Positions 26,966 through 35,553 of a stretch of 40,407 nucleotides of DNA are shown here, piece after piece. Each line of letters starts with the position of its first letter. Positions within the stretch are counted from its first letter, which is position 1. The stretch covers positions 1-40,407 of the forward strand of contig NZ_ML703255.1 in the NCBI RefSeq assembly GCF_008520305.1, given 5' to 3'. Below the pieces are notes generated by a model. It did no database searches. It saw nothing but the letters and a program-made list of their open reading frames with translations, and was not told where the DNA came from. This stretch comes from Mesorhizobium sp. SARCC-RB16n (GTDB lineage: Bacteria; Pseudomonadota; Alphaproteobacteria; Rhizobiales; Rhizobiaceae). The position numbers and the translations under genes are program-made.

Positions 26966-27547
26966 TCATCTCAGAGCATAAAGGTAAGCGGCAATGTCGC
27001 GCGCCTGCTGCTCTGTGATCCTCGTCGACGGCATGGCCGTGTGCGGATTGATCTCCCTGGCCTCCCGTATCCAGCGGATCAGGTTCTCCGGATTGTTCGC
27101 CAGCACGCCGCCGATAAAGACCCGGTCGGCAAGGCTGGCGTCGAGGCGCGGACCAACCTGGCCTTGTGCCCCCGGCACGCCTGGGATTGTATGGCATCCG
27201 GAGCAGCCATTCGCCGTCATGATCGGAATGGCGCGCGCGCCCACGCCGCCGGTCGCCATCTCGGACTCGTGGAGAACACGATCGCGTCGGTCGGACCACA
27301 AGGTCGCCGCGGCGACTGCCGCGGTCAGCAGCAGGATCGCGGCGAGCGCGCCGCCGATCTTTCTGACCAGGCTGGAGCGCGCGCGTTTCCCCCCTGGGTG
27401 GCGCGCGTCCACGCCGGTAGCCACGTCCGAGTCGTGGCAAACACGATCGCGCCGGTCGGACCACAAGGTTGCTGCGGCGACTGCCGCGGTCAGCAGCAGG
27501 ATCGCGGCGAGCGCGCCGCCCACCATCCTAGCCAGGCCGGAGCGCAT
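26966..27547 (-). CDS. Membrane-anchored cytochrome c with duplicated N-terminal anchor
   Basis: A 193-residue c-type cytochrome, last gene of the caa3 operon. The heme site is CSGCH at residues 115-119 with a likely Met ligand in HTAMPSTRI. The N-terminus is present twice: GGALAAILLLTAAVAAATLW followed by SDRRDRV occurs at about 10-36 and again at about 65-91, an exact 55-codon offset, giving two membrane helices where one is normal. A repeat this clean points to a recent tandem duplication. The protein probably shuttles electrons between the alcohol dehydrogenase and the caa3 oxidase. Its start lies 20 bases inside ctaG. Confidence 0.88.
   Translation of the reverse strand: MRSGLARMVGGALAAILLLTAAVAAATLWSDRRDRVCHDSDVATGVDARHPGGKRARSSLVRKIGGALAAILLLTAAVAAATLWSDRRDRVLHESEMATGGVGARAIPIMTANGCSGCHTIPGVPGAQGQVGPRLDASLADRVFIGGVLANNPENLIRWIREAREINPHTAMPSTRITEQQARDIAAYLYALR
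27248..27547 (-). repeat. Direct tandem repeat, period 165 bases, within the cytochrome c gene
   Basis: The segments 27248-27382 and 27413-27547 are near-identical in the same orientation and are displaced by 165 bases (for example GGTCGGACCACAAGG at about 27289 and 27454). The period is a multiple of three, so the frame is kept and the encoded membrane anchor is doubled. The linking 30 bases are less similar. Confidence 0.85.
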
Positions 27548-28406
27548 GGCTTGCCTCCCTGATTCCGCTCTTGCTTATCCAAAGGCCGGCAAGCAGCAAG
27601 GCGGCCCCGCCATAGATCAGGCCGGCGGGAATCCACATCACCAGGCCGGCGAGCTGCTGGTCCTCGATCGGAGTCAGACCCCAGAGTGCCGCGCCAGCGG
27701 CATTCTGGGGGTACCAGAGTTTGGGCGAGAACAGCAGCAGCACACCAAGGAGACCGGTGTGCAGCGACGTTAAGAAGAGATGCATGACCGCGCTGCCATA
27801 AGCCCGCTGGCGGCCGGCACGCGGCAGAATCACCCACCAGAATAGCAAGGCCGTGCCGAGGAAGCTCGCATGCTGGGCATAGTGCAGCACGCCCTGCTGA
27901 AGTGCTGCCTCGAAGAGGACGGGGACGTGCCAGATCCAGATCGCGATACCGTGGATGACGGTTGCGTTGAGGGGGCGGCTGACAACGGACCAGACCATCC
28001 GGAAAATGTTGCCGTGCGTGAGCCTTCCCGTCCCTTGGCGGAGCGCGGCCGGCAATGCCCATATCAAGGCTGCGCCGGGGCAGGCGGCGACAAGGAGCGG
28101 CGCAGCGACCGCCATCAGCAGTTCATGCTCGATCATGTGAGCGGCAAACACCCGTTCGCCAAGCGCATGGACTGGGCTGACCAGCGCTCCGGTCAGCACG
28201 CCCCAGCCGGCGGCGAACAACAGCGCCTGTCGCGTCCGCTCGGGGCGGCCCCTGCTGCTGCGGCGCCACAGCCGGCGTGCTCCGACCGCATAGGTGAGCG
28301 CGATTGCCGCCAAAGGGACCGTGATGGGAAACGCAAGCGTCCATCCCGCTTCGGGCGCGCCGGCGCCATAGCAGACCGAAGTTGAGAAGAAGGCCTCGAA
28401 GCTCAT
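27528..28406 (-). CDS. ctaG: Cytochrome c oxidase assembly protein, CtaG (caa3 type)
   Basis: A 292-residue polytopic membrane protein of the CtaG/caa3 assembly family, thought to help insert copper or assemble the caa3 oxidase. Marks are VHALGERVFAAHMIEHELLM (conserved His in AHMIEHELLM), IHGIAIWIWHVPVLFEAALQ, VLHYAQHASFLGTALLFWW and the C-terminal PIEDQQLAGLVMWIPAGLIY. The start at 28406 shares ATGA with the preceding gene's stop. Position between oxidase subunits and cytochrome c supports the role. Confidence 0.93.
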   Translation of the reverse strand: MSFEAFFSTSVCYGAGAPEAGWTLAFPITVPLAAIALTYAVGARRLWRRSSRGRPERTRQALLFAAGWGVLTGALVSPVHALGERVFAAHMIEHELLMAVAAPLLVAACPGAALIWALPAALRQGTGRLTHGNIFRMVWSVVSRPLNATVIHGIAIWIWHVPVLFEAALQQGVLHYAQHASFLGTALLFWWVILPRAGRQRAYGSAVMHLFLTSLHTGLLGVLLLFSPKLWYPQNAAGAALWGLTPIEDQQLAGLVMWIPAGLIYGGAALLLAGLWISKSGIREASHALRPG

Positions 28407-28744
28407 CGCAGGCACTCGTCGAGAATGAGCGCGGCGCTGCCTTGCATGACGATGACGAGGGCAAAAAGCAAAGCCGCAAGAATGCCGAGATCGGCGACGA
28501 ATTGCTCCGTGGTGCGCGCGCGCTCCGCCTTGAAAGCCGCGCCCCCCTGCCGCCTTGCCCGCCAAGAAAGCATACCGCCGAGAAGCGAAAGCAAGGCCAG
28601 CAGCAATGTGATCGGAAGCACGACTGGAACCTGGCGATTGCACTGCCAAGGAACAAGCGCGTAATTCAGCTGCGTGGAGATCGCCCAAGCCAAAGGCCCC
28701 GATAGAAGGCCACCCCAGGACGTTCCCAATCGGAGCGCGCGCAT
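28403..28744 (-). CDS. Small membrane protein in the caa3 operon
   Basis: A 113-residue protein with three to four hydrophobic segments (SGPLAWAISTQLNYALVPW, VVLPITLLLALLSLLGGML, LGILAALLFALVIVMQGSAA) and a charged middle (ARRQGGAAFKAERARTTEQF). No named family is recognised, but similar-sized membrane proteins occur at this position, between subunit III and ctaG, in other caa3 clusters. It overlaps both neighbours by start/stop codons, so it is almost certainly translated. Confidence 0.8.
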   Translation of the reverse strand: MRALRLGTSWGGLLSGPLAWAISTQLNYALVPWQCNRQVPVVLPITLLLALLSLLGGMLSWRARRQGGAAFKAERARTTEQFVADLGILAALLFALVIVMQGSAALILDECLR

Positions 28745-29349
28745 CAGCCCAGCCTCGGTACCCAGTAGATGAGCAGGTAGATCGGGATCCAGGTGAGCAC
28801 CACGAAATCCCAGTAGAAGACGTTATCGCCCACGTCGCCGAAACGCCGGCCGCTATATCCATGGCGTGTGAACATCAGCACAGTCAGCACGATCGTGTCG
28901 CCCACATCGGTGATCAGATGGGTGGTGTGCAGCCCAAGCAGCACCCAAAGCAGCGAGCCGTATGCGTTTGTGTCCCAATAGATATGCAACGCCGGGAACT
29001 CGAACCAGCGCACCACGAGCGGAGCGAGGCCGAACAACGACATCACAATCATGCCGATCCGCACCGGTACGATTGCGCAATGCTCGGCGTAGCGATTGAG
29101 GATGTGGTTTGGCACAAGGCTGGCGACCAGCAACAAGGTGACGACCGTTCCTGGCCAATGGTTTGGTTCCGGGGCGCTCAGACGCCAGTTGGGCCATGAC
29201 ATCGCAAGGTAGAGATAGGCGCCGGCGGCCAGCGCAAAGCCCGTCCCTTCTAACGCCATGAAGCCGAGCGTACCCCACCAGGTCGGGCTGCGAGGACCAC
29301 GGCCAAACGTAGGGAGGGCGGAAAGGTCGGTGACGGGCCGCTGGTTCAT
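28744..29349 (-). CDS. Cytochrome c oxidase subunit III (caa3 type)
   Basis: A 201-residue membrane protein of the heme-copper oxidase subunit III family. Helices include WGTLGFMALEGTGFALAAGA, VVTLLLVASLVPNHILNRYA and SLLWVLLGLHTTHLITDVGD; the HTTHLITDV helix and the ending VFYWDFVVLTWIPIYLLIYW are typical. The start shares ATGA with the stop of subunit I. Confidence 0.9.
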   Translation of the reverse strand: MNQRPVTDLSALPTFGRGPRSPTWWGTLGFMALEGTGFALAAGAYLYLAMSWPNWRLSAPEPNHWPGTVVTLLLVASLVPNHILNRYAEHCAIVPVRIGMIVMSLFGLAPLVVRWFEFPALHIYWDTNAYGSLLWVLLGLHTTHLITDVGDTIVLTVLMFTRHGYSGRRFGDVGDNVFYWDFVVLTWIPIYLLIYWVPRLG

Positions 29350-31322
29350 TCCTCGTCCTCCGGATCGCCCTTGGGCCAGAACCAGCCGACCAGCGTGAGC
29401 GCGATCGGCACGGCGCCCCACACGATCGCCCACGGCGTGAAGATCGAGTAGAGGAAAGTGGCGCCCACGGCGATCGCCGCCAACAGTGGCCAGATCGATG
29501 GCGTCGCCGATTTCTCGCGGATGTCGGGATGGGCCTCGGCCACGGTCGAGATGAGCAACTCGCGGACATCGACGCGTAGGCCGGTAGCGACCGGAAGCGT
29601 CTCTCGTTCGGCCCACAGCGGCTCGACGTTCGTCACGATTGGAATGCGCGTGAAATTATAGCTCGGAGGCGGCGAGGACGTGGCCCATTCCAGGGTGCCC
29701 GCGTCCCAGGGATTGTCCCCGGCCGGTGCCCCTTTCAATGCGCCATGGATAAGGTTGAAGGTGAACAGCACGAAGCTCAGGAAGAACAGCATCGCGCCAG
29801 CGCTGATGAACAGGTTGATGTTGCCCCAGCCAAGCTCCGCCGAATAGGTGTAGACCCTGCGCGGCATGCCCCACAGACCGACAAGATGCATCGGGAAGAA
29901 GGCCGCGTTGAAGCCGATGAAGGCCAGCCCGAAATGCCAGCGTCCTAGACGTTCGCTCATCATGCGTCCGGTTATCTTGGGGAACCAGAAATAGGCCGCG
30001 CCCAGCAGCGGGAATACCGATCCGCCGATCAGCACGTAGTGGAAGTGGGCGACGACGAAATAGGTGTCGTGCACCTGGAGGTCGAGCGGCACAGAGGCGA
30101 GCATGACGCCGGTAAGCCCGCCGATGACGAAGATGAAGAAGAAGCCGAAGACGAACAGCAGCGGCGTGCGGATCACCGGTCTGCCATCCCACAAGGTCGC
30201 CAGCCAGCAGAAGATCTGCACGCCATTGGGGATGGCGATCAGCATGCTGGACGCCGTGAAGAAGCTCGCCCCGAGCTTCGGCAATCCCGTCGCAAACATA
30301 TGGTGCACCCAGAGGCCGAACGACAGGAAACCCACCGAGATCAGCGACAGGACCAGCCCGAGGTGGCCAAACGTTGGTCGCCGGGCAAAAGCAGGAATGA
30401 TCGAAGAGACCATGCCTGTCGCCGGCAGGAAGATGATGTAGACCTCGGGATGGCCAAAGAACCAGAACAGATGCTGGAACAGCAGGGCGTCGCCGCCCTC
30501 GGCTGGATTGAAAATGTGGGTTCCGACAAGCCGGTCGAGGATGAGGAAGGTCGAGGTAATCATAACGGCCGGCATGGCGAAGACGACGACGAAGGAAGTG
30601 ACCAGCAGTGCCCATACATAAAGCGGTATCTTGTCCAGCGACATGCCGGGCGCACGTTGCTTGAACACGGTGACGATGGTGGCGACGGCCACCGCAAGCG
30701 ACGATACTTCAGTATAGGTGATCATTTGCGCCCAGACATCGGCGCGCTTGCCGGGGGAAAATTCCGGTCCGGATAGGGGCACATAGGCGAACCAGCCGAC
30801 ATCCGGCGCCATGTTGAGGAGGAATGAGATCCAGGCAAAGGCCCCGCCCGAGACGTAGATCCAGTAGCCGAATGCATTGAGTCGCGGGAATGCGATGTTG
30901 CGGGTGCCGACCATCAGCGGCACCAAATAGATTCCCGTTGCCTGCACGATGGGCACAGCGAACAGGAACATCATGGTGACGCCATGCATCGTGAACAGCT
31001 GGTTGTAGAGGTCCGGTCCGATCAGCCCGCGCTGCGGCCCCGAGAGTTGGACACGCATCGCGACAGCGTTCAGCCCACCAAGGCACAGAAAGATGAAGGC
31101 CGTGATCAGATAGCGCCTTGCGATGACCTTATGGTCGACGCTCGACAGGGCGCCGATGATGCCGGGCGGCGTGCGCCATGCCCGGGTGAGCCAGCGGTGG
31201 AGGCTGGCATCGTCCATGCCGGTATCGCGCGGTCCGTCAGGCTCGGGAGCCAGATCGCCTTTGCTGGCGGTCTCGCGTTTCGGCGGCAGGTCGCGTTCGC
31301 TGGTCAGATCCGCGCTGCTCAT
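29346..31322 (-). CDS. coxA: Cytochrome c oxidase subunit I (caa3 type)
   Basis: The 658-residue catalytic oxidase subunit. After a charged N-terminal tail come GALSSVDHKVIARRYLITAF, the heme-ligand helix FTMHGVTMMFLFAVPI, the CuB/Tyr motif WFFGHPEVYIIFLPATGM, the CuB His pair LWVHHMFATGLP, and VAHFHYVLIGGSVFPLLGAA with the low-spin and high-spin heme ligands. The Tyr of YVLIGG after HFH is as in cytochrome c oxidases; the CyoB of this window has Asn-Val-Ile there. The start is set by ATGA overlap with subunit II. It reduces O2 with electrons from cytochrome c. Confidence 0.96.
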   Translation of the reverse strand: MSSADLTSERDLPPKRETASKGDLAPEPDGPRDTGMDDASLHRWLTRAWRTPPGIIGALSSVDHKVIARRYLITAFIFLCLGGLNAVAMRVQLSGPQRGLIGPDLYNQLFTMHGVTMMFLFAVPIVQATGIYLVPLMVGTRNIAFPRLNAFGYWIYVSGGAFAWISFLLNMAPDVGWFAYVPLSGPEFSPGKRADVWAQMITYTEVSSLAVAVATIVTVFKQRAPGMSLDKIPLYVWALLVTSFVVVFAMPAVMITSTFLILDRLVGTHIFNPAEGGDALLFQHLFWFFGHPEVYIIFLPATGMVSSIIPAFARRPTFGHLGLVLSLISVGFLSFGLWVHHMFATGLPKLGASFFTASSMLIAIPNGVQIFCWLATLWDGRPVIRTPLLFVFGFFFIFVIGGLTGVMLASVPLDLQVHDTYFVVAHFHYVLIGGSVFPLLGAAYFWFPKITGRMMSERLGRWHFGLAFIGFNAAFFPMHLVGLWGMPRRVYTYSAELGWGNINLFISAGAMLFFLSFVLFTFNLIHGALKGAPAGDNPWDAGTLEWATSSPPPSYNFTRIPIVTNVEPLWAERETLPVATGLRVDVRELLISTVAEAHPDIREKSATPSIWPLLAAIAVGATFLYSIFTPWAIVWGAVPIALTLVGWFWPKGDPEDEE

Positions 31323-32329
31323 TTCAGACCCTCGAGATAGGCGACGATGGCGTTGAGTTCGTCGCCGTTGAGCTCCACCACAGGCATATGGGAACCGGGC
31401 TTCACGCCTTGCGGATCCGCTATCCAGGCGGCGAGATTGCCTCGGCTCATCGTCAAGGTGCCGGCGGCGAGCGTTCGCCGGCTGGCAATATGCGTCAGAT
31501 CCGGCGCGACGGTTCCTCCCGCTGGAGTGCCCCCGATCCTGTGGCACATCACGCAGGGGCGACTGAGGAACAGGTCCTCGCCAGCCTTGGCCTCGTCGCT
31601 CGCTGGAGGGCCAGCCGGCTGCAACTGGTCGTTCCACCAGGCGTCGAACTTTGCCCTCGGTTCGGCGATGATGAAGGTGCCCATGTTCGCATGCTGCGCA
31701 CCGCAGAACTCGGCGCACTGGCCCCGATATACGCCGGGCTTGTCGGCTTTGATGTCCAGCACATTAATATGGCCTGGGATGAGGTCGAGCTTGCCGGAAA
31801 GGCTCGGGACCCAGAAGGAATGGATCACGTCCGTCGAGGTCAGCAGAAGCCGTACCGGCTCCCCGGCGGGAATGTGGATCTCGTTCGCCGTGGTCAGGAT
31901 GCGGCTTGGCGTGGCGTCTTCGTAGCGCACCTCCCACCACCATTGGTGGCCGGTGACGCGAATGGTGAGCGCAGCGTCGGAGCCGATCGCCGCAAGCGTC
32001 CTGTTGGCGAAGAAGCTTAGCAAGGTCAGCCCGACCACGATCGCGGCGGTCAGCCCAACGGCGATCACAACAACGCGCAACTTTCGACGATCGGCACCAG
32101 AGTCGAGCGCGAGCGGCTCGGAACGTGCGAGAGGCCGCATCAACAGCGGCGTCGCCAGGGCGATCATAACCAGGACCCAGATCACCGCGCAAAGCGCGGT
32201 GAAAAACCAGATGAGCCATGCCAGTTCGCTGGCAGCGGGGCCTTTCGGGTCGAGCGCCGACTGCCATCCCGAGCATCCCTGCAAAAATACGCAGGCCGTG
32301 CCGAACCCGGTCCACGCAAGGCGCTTCAC
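31319..32329 (-). CDS. coxB: Cytochrome c oxidase subunit II with fused cytochrome c (caa3 type)
   Basis: A 336-residue subunit II. A lipoprotein-like signal (VFLQGCSG) and two helices (about 36-63 and 85-108) precede the cupredoxin domain. CuA ligands are complete: His170 in DVIHSFWVP, and Cys205, Glu207, Cys209, His213 and Met216 in GQCAEFCGAQHANMG. A C-terminal cytochrome c domain follows, with heme motif CVMCH at 259-263 and Met315 as likely axial ligand. This fusion defines caa3 oxidases, which take electrons directly from c-type cytochromes. ATGA overlap with the cytochrome gene upstream. Confidence 0.95.
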   Translation of the reverse strand: MKRLAWTGFGTACVFLQGCSGWQSALDPKGPAASELAWLIWFFTALCAVIWVLVMIALATPLLMRPLARSEPLALDSGADRRKLRVVVIAVGLTAAIVVGLTLLSFFANRTLAAIGSDAALTIRVTGHQWWWEVRYEDATPSRILTTANEIHIPAGEPVRLLLTSTDVIHSFWVPSLSGKLDLIPGHINVLDIKADKPGVYRGQCAEFCGAQHANMGTFIIAEPRAKFDAWWNDQLQPAGPPASDEAKAGEDLFLSRPCVMCHRIGGTPAGGTVAPDLTHIASRRTLAAGTLTMSRGNLAAWIADPQGVKPGSHMPVVELNGDELNAIVAYLEGLK

Positions 32330-32859
32330 GGTGACTTCCCCAAGGTGGCTGCATCCGGCATGCGGTTTTCCGAGGGATGCGGCATCATGTCGTCATTGCG
32401 TTGGGGCGCGGCGGATGAGGGTGCGTTGCCACTCAGCGAGCGGACGAAGGCGGCAAGCTCCCAAATCTGGTCATCGGGGATTTTGTCACGGAAGCTCGGC
32501 ATCCCTTTTGGCCGCCCGTCCCGGATCGTAGCGTGGATGTTCTCAATCGAACTGCCGTAAAGCCATTTCTGGTCCATCAAGGCCGGCCCCATGCCGCCGC
32601 CGCCATTGGCATGACAGCCCGAACAGTTGAACCAGCTGAAGAGGCGCTTGCCCTCGCTGAGGTGGAAAGCATTGGCCTCGAAGCTGGCTGCCTTGTTGTC
32701 GCTGGCGGAAGGCCGCTGTCCACCGGGTTCCAATGTCGTCACAGGCATCGGCTGCTCGCCCGATCCGAGCGAGGACTGCGGGCGTGTGTCCCGCTCCTCG
32801 CGCTGGCATGCCGCAAGAGTCAGCAGCGTAAACAGGAACATAGCGGCGCCGTGCCTCAT
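32326..32859 (-). CDS. c-type cytochrome lipoprotein, probable electron acceptor of the alcohol dehydrogenase
   Basis: A 177-residue single-heme cytochrome. The signal ends in a lipobox (LLTLAAC, Cys18), so it is probably lipid-anchored on the periplasmic side. Heme binding is CSGCH at 79-83 and the likely axial Met is in KGMPSF at 120. Position after the XoxF-like and XoxJ-like genes corresponds to XoxG/PedF, the dedicated cytochrome acceptor, though the sequence is a generic cytochrome c. ATGA overlaps on both sides couple it to the XoxJ-like gene and to coxB, physically linking dehydrogenase and oxidase. Confidence 0.9.
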   Translation of the reverse strand: MRHGAAMFLFTLLTLAACQREERDTRPQSSLGSGEQPMPVTTLEPGGQRPSASDNKAASFEANAFHLSEGKRLFSWFNCSGCHANGGGGMGPALMDQKWLYGSSIENIHATIRDGRPKGMPSFRDKIPDDQIWELAAFVRSLSGNAPSSAAPQRNDDMMPHPSENRMPDAATLGKSP

Positions 32860-33695
32860 CGCACTGGGCTCCCGGGGCCATCGAGGCGCGGCACGCCATA
32901 TTGTGACAGCAATGCGTCGATGTCTGCCTTGTGCCTGGCCAGCGCGCCGTTCACTTCGCCGCGCAGCGCATCGTCCTCGCGCCGAACGCCCATCGAGATG
33001 TCGTAGATCATGGGCAATTGCGGTCCGTCGATGCGAGGCGTGACCGGCGTGATGCGGAGCGGCACTTTCTGCTTGGCGGCGAAATAGCCGGCGAGCGGAC
33101 CCCAGACAACGGCAAGATCGATGTCGCCGGCGGCCACCGCTTCAACGATGCGCGCCGGAGGGTTGGGTGCGGAGTAGTCGCCATAGACGGGATAGCCGAC
33201 GAGATGCCCGACGATGCCGCGGCGGCCGAGCGCCTGGACGGGAGGCGAATTGACACCGTCGTCGCCGATGAGTTGCACGCCGATCCGCATATCGCGCAGC
33301 CGCGGATCGTTGAAGGACGCCACATCCGGGCCGTCCTGGCGGGTGACGAAAACATAGGAGGACCGATAATAGGGTGTGGTGGTGCGCAGCATTTCGAGAT
33401 TGGCCGGCGTGCCGGGCACGAGATCGCAAAGGCCGGCCTTCAGCGTGTTGCGCACGAAGCCGCGGCGCTGTGCCCACCAGGTGTAGGTCAGCTTGGCGCC
33501 GAGATCGGCGGCAACGATCTCGGCGATCTTGTTCTCGAAGCCTTGGCCAGCGGCGTTGGAAAATGGCATGTTGTTCGGGTCGGCGCAGACCCTCAGTTCA
33601 CGGGCATCGGCTCGCGCCGGCAAGAGCAGCAAGGCGAGCGCGGCCATGCCGAGCGCCAGGCGCGCGGCCCAGTGTTCAGGGCAGCCGGAACACAT
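32856..33695 (-). CDS. Quinoprotein-associated periplasmic binding protein (XoxJ/MoxJ-like)
   Basis: A 279-residue exported solute-binding-type protein: ARELRVCADPNNMPFSNAAG, GFENKIAEIVAADLGAKLTY, WWAQRRGFVRNTLKAGLCDL, VPGTPANLEMLRTTTPYYRS and a closing LLSQYGVPRLDGPG. These are the hallmarks of the MoxJ/XoxJ family, which accompanies PQQ alcohol dehydrogenases and is thought to help load or activate them rather than act in transport. GGGAGG lies about 9 bases before the ATG, which overlaps the end of the dehydrogenase gene by 20 bases. Confidence 0.92.
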   Translation of the reverse strand: MCSGCPEHWAARLALGMAALALLLLPARADARELRVCADPNNMPFSNAAGQGFENKIAEIVAADLGAKLTYTWWAQRRGFVRNTLKAGLCDLVPGTPANLEMLRTTTPYYRSSYVFVTRQDGPDVASFNDPRLRDMRIGVQLIGDDGVNSPPVQALGRRGIVGHLVGYPVYGDYSAPNPPARIVEAVAAGDIDLAVVWGPLAGYFAAKQKVPLRITPVTPRIDGPQLPMIYDISMGVRREDDALRGEVNGALARHKADIDALLSQYGVPRLDGPGSPVR

Positions 33696-35553
33696 AAAGC
33701 GTGCCTCCCGCCGTTGTGGCGTCCTTTAAATCCTTCATCGCGTTGACGAAACCGAGGGCGGCGGTGGCGTCGCGCGGATCGAGATCGCCGGATACGATGG
33801 CGCCGGCCCAGCCGCCGACACCCGACAGGATCGCCACATATTGATGTCCGTCGGGACCTCGATATGTGATGGGCTGGCCGATGATGCCGGACCCCGTCTT
33901 GAACTGCCAAAGCAGATCCCCAGTCTTCGCGCTGACCGCCTTGAACCAACCTTCCATTGTCCCGTAGAAGACGACGTCCCCGGCGGTCACGACCGTGCCG
34001 CTCCACACCGGGAAGTTCTCCTTGAGACTCCAGGCGGGTTTCTCCGCCGCGATGTCCCAGGCGGTGAAGGCGCCCCGGTTCCCCCCGGGCCCGGGGATCA
34101 TGCGCACGTTCATGCCGACATAAGGCGTGCCGGCGATGTAGTTCACCTCGACGCCTTCTTCGTCCATGCACAAATTATTATGCGGGATGTAGAGCAGCCT
34201 GGTCTTCGGCGAGAACGCAGAAGGCTGCCAATCCTTGAGTCCCGACGCGGTCGGGCAGATGTCGCGGACGACCTTGCCTGTCCCGGTCTTCTTGTCCGGG
34301 TTTTCGATCAGACGACCGCTCTTGAGATCGACACCCTTGCTGGAATTGACGGACCCGAAAGGCTTCGCCGACAAAACTTCGCCGGTGGTCCGGTCGAGGA
34401 TGTAGAGATAGCCGTTGCGCTCGGGCCGGACCAGCACCTTGCGCGGCTTGCCCTGCCAGTTCATGTCGAGCAGGATCTGCTCGTTTATCCCGTCATAGTC
34501 GTGGAGGTCGTGCGGGCTCCATTGGTAGAACCATTTCGCCGCTCCGGTATCGGGATCGCGCGCGAAGATGCCTGACGTCCATTTGTTGTCGCCCGGCCGC
34601 AGATCGGGGTTCCACGGTCCAGGATTGCCGGTGCCGTGGAAGATCAGGTTGAGATCCGGATCGTAGGAAATCCAGCCCCACATGTTGCCGCCACCGATCC
34701 TCCAGGCCTCCGGGGGCCATGTCGTGACGCCAAGATCCTTGCCCTTGTCCATGTCGTAATGCGGCCTGAAGTCCGGGCCGATAAGCACGTCCTTGTCAGG
34801 CCCGGTGCCGTAGGCCGTCCAGACGACGTGACCGTCTGCGGCGTCGAGCGCCTTGACCCAGCCACGAACACCCATCTCGCCGCCTGAATTGCCGACCAGC
34901 ACTTTGCCTTTCACCACCAAGGGCGCCATGGTGATGGTCTCGCCGATGTTGATGTTGCCGATATGGGCGTTCCAGATCGGCTGGCCGGTGTTCGCGTCGA
35001 GCGCGATGGTGTGCCCGTCCAGTGTGTTGAAGAAGATGCGTCCGCCTGCGAAAGCCGCGCCGCGATTGACGACATCGCAACAGGCAACCCCTTGCGCCGC
35101 AGGCTCAGGGTTGGGTTCGAACTTCCATTTCATCGGCGCACCCGGCTTGGTGAGATCGAGCGCGTAGACGATGTTGGGGAAGGGGGTCACGATGTACATC
35201 ATGCCGCCGACGACCAGCGGTGCCGCTTCCTGGCCCTTATTTATCCCGGTTGAGAAGGTGAAGGCCACCTGCAGGTTCTTGACGTTGCCTTCGTTAATTT
35301 CCGTGAGCTCACTGTAACGGGTCGATGCGTAGTTCTTGGCCGGCATCGTCCATTGCCCGTCGTCGCGCGGAGCGGCGGAAGCAGGCGGCGAAATCGCCGA
35401 CTCTGGCGGAGCTTCCGAAGCAGCCGTCAGCAAGGGAGTGCAAACCAACAGCAACGCCGCAGAGAAGCTCTCAAGACGTTTTCGCAAGGCCGCCGAGCGG
35501 TTGGTGCGTACCGCGTCGACGCAAGGTACTACGGACTGCGCTGTTTGCTTCAT
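33676..35553 (-). CDS. PQQ-dependent alcohol dehydrogenase, lanthanide type (XoxF-like)
   Basis: A 625-residue periplasmic quinoprotein. After a signal region (hydrophobic core about 31-46) the beta-propeller shows the vicinal disulfide CC at 158-159, GGGNMWGWISYDPDLNLIFH (PQQ Trp region), GTGNPGPWNPD with the metal-binding Asn at 310, and HDLHDYDGINEQILLD with the catalytic Asp352 and a second Asp at 354. An Asp two residues after the catalytic one is the mark of lanthanide-dependent enzymes (XoxF, ExaF, PedH); calcium enzymes have Ala or Ser there. It should oxidise a primary alcohol, perhaps methanol or ethanol, and pass electrons to cytochrome c. The substrate cannot be read from sequence. 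The start overlaps the previous stop as ATGA. Confidence 0.92.
   Translation of the reverse strand: MKQTAQSVVPCVDAVRTNRSAALRKRLESFSAALLLVCTPLLTAASEAPPESAISPPASAAPRDDGQWTMPAKNYASTRYSELTEINEGNVKNLQVAFTFSTGINKGQEAAPLVVGGMMYIVTPFPNIVYALDLTKPGAPMKWKFEPNPEPAAQGVACCDVVNRGAAFAGGRIFFNTLDGHTIALDANTGQPIWNAHIGNINIGETITMAPLVVKGKVLVGNSGGEMGVRGWVKALDAADGHVVWTAYGTGPDKDVLIGPDFRPHYDMDKGKDLGVTTWPPEAWRIGGGNMWGWISYDPDLNLIFHGTGNPGPWNPDLRPGDNKWTSGIFARDPDTGAAKWFYQWSPHDLHDYDGINEQILLDMNWQGKPRKVLVRPERNGYLYILDRTTGEVLSAKPFGSVNSSKGVDLKSGRLIENPDKKTGTGKVVRDICPTASGLKDWQPSAFSPKTRLLYIPHNNLCMDEEGVEVNYIAGTPYVGMNVRMIPGPGGNRGAFTAWDIAAEKPAWSLKENFPVWSGTVVTAGDVVFYGTMEGWFKAVSAKTGDLLWQFKTGSGIIGQPITYRGPDGHQYVAILSGVGGWAGAIVSGDLDPRDATAALGFVNAMKDLKDATTAGGTLYVFRLP

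Noticed and set aside
31323-31718. N-terminal extension of oxidase subunit I by 132 codons
   Set aside because: It overlaps subunit II in another frame and lacks family similarity; the ATGA junction at 31322 is the evident start.
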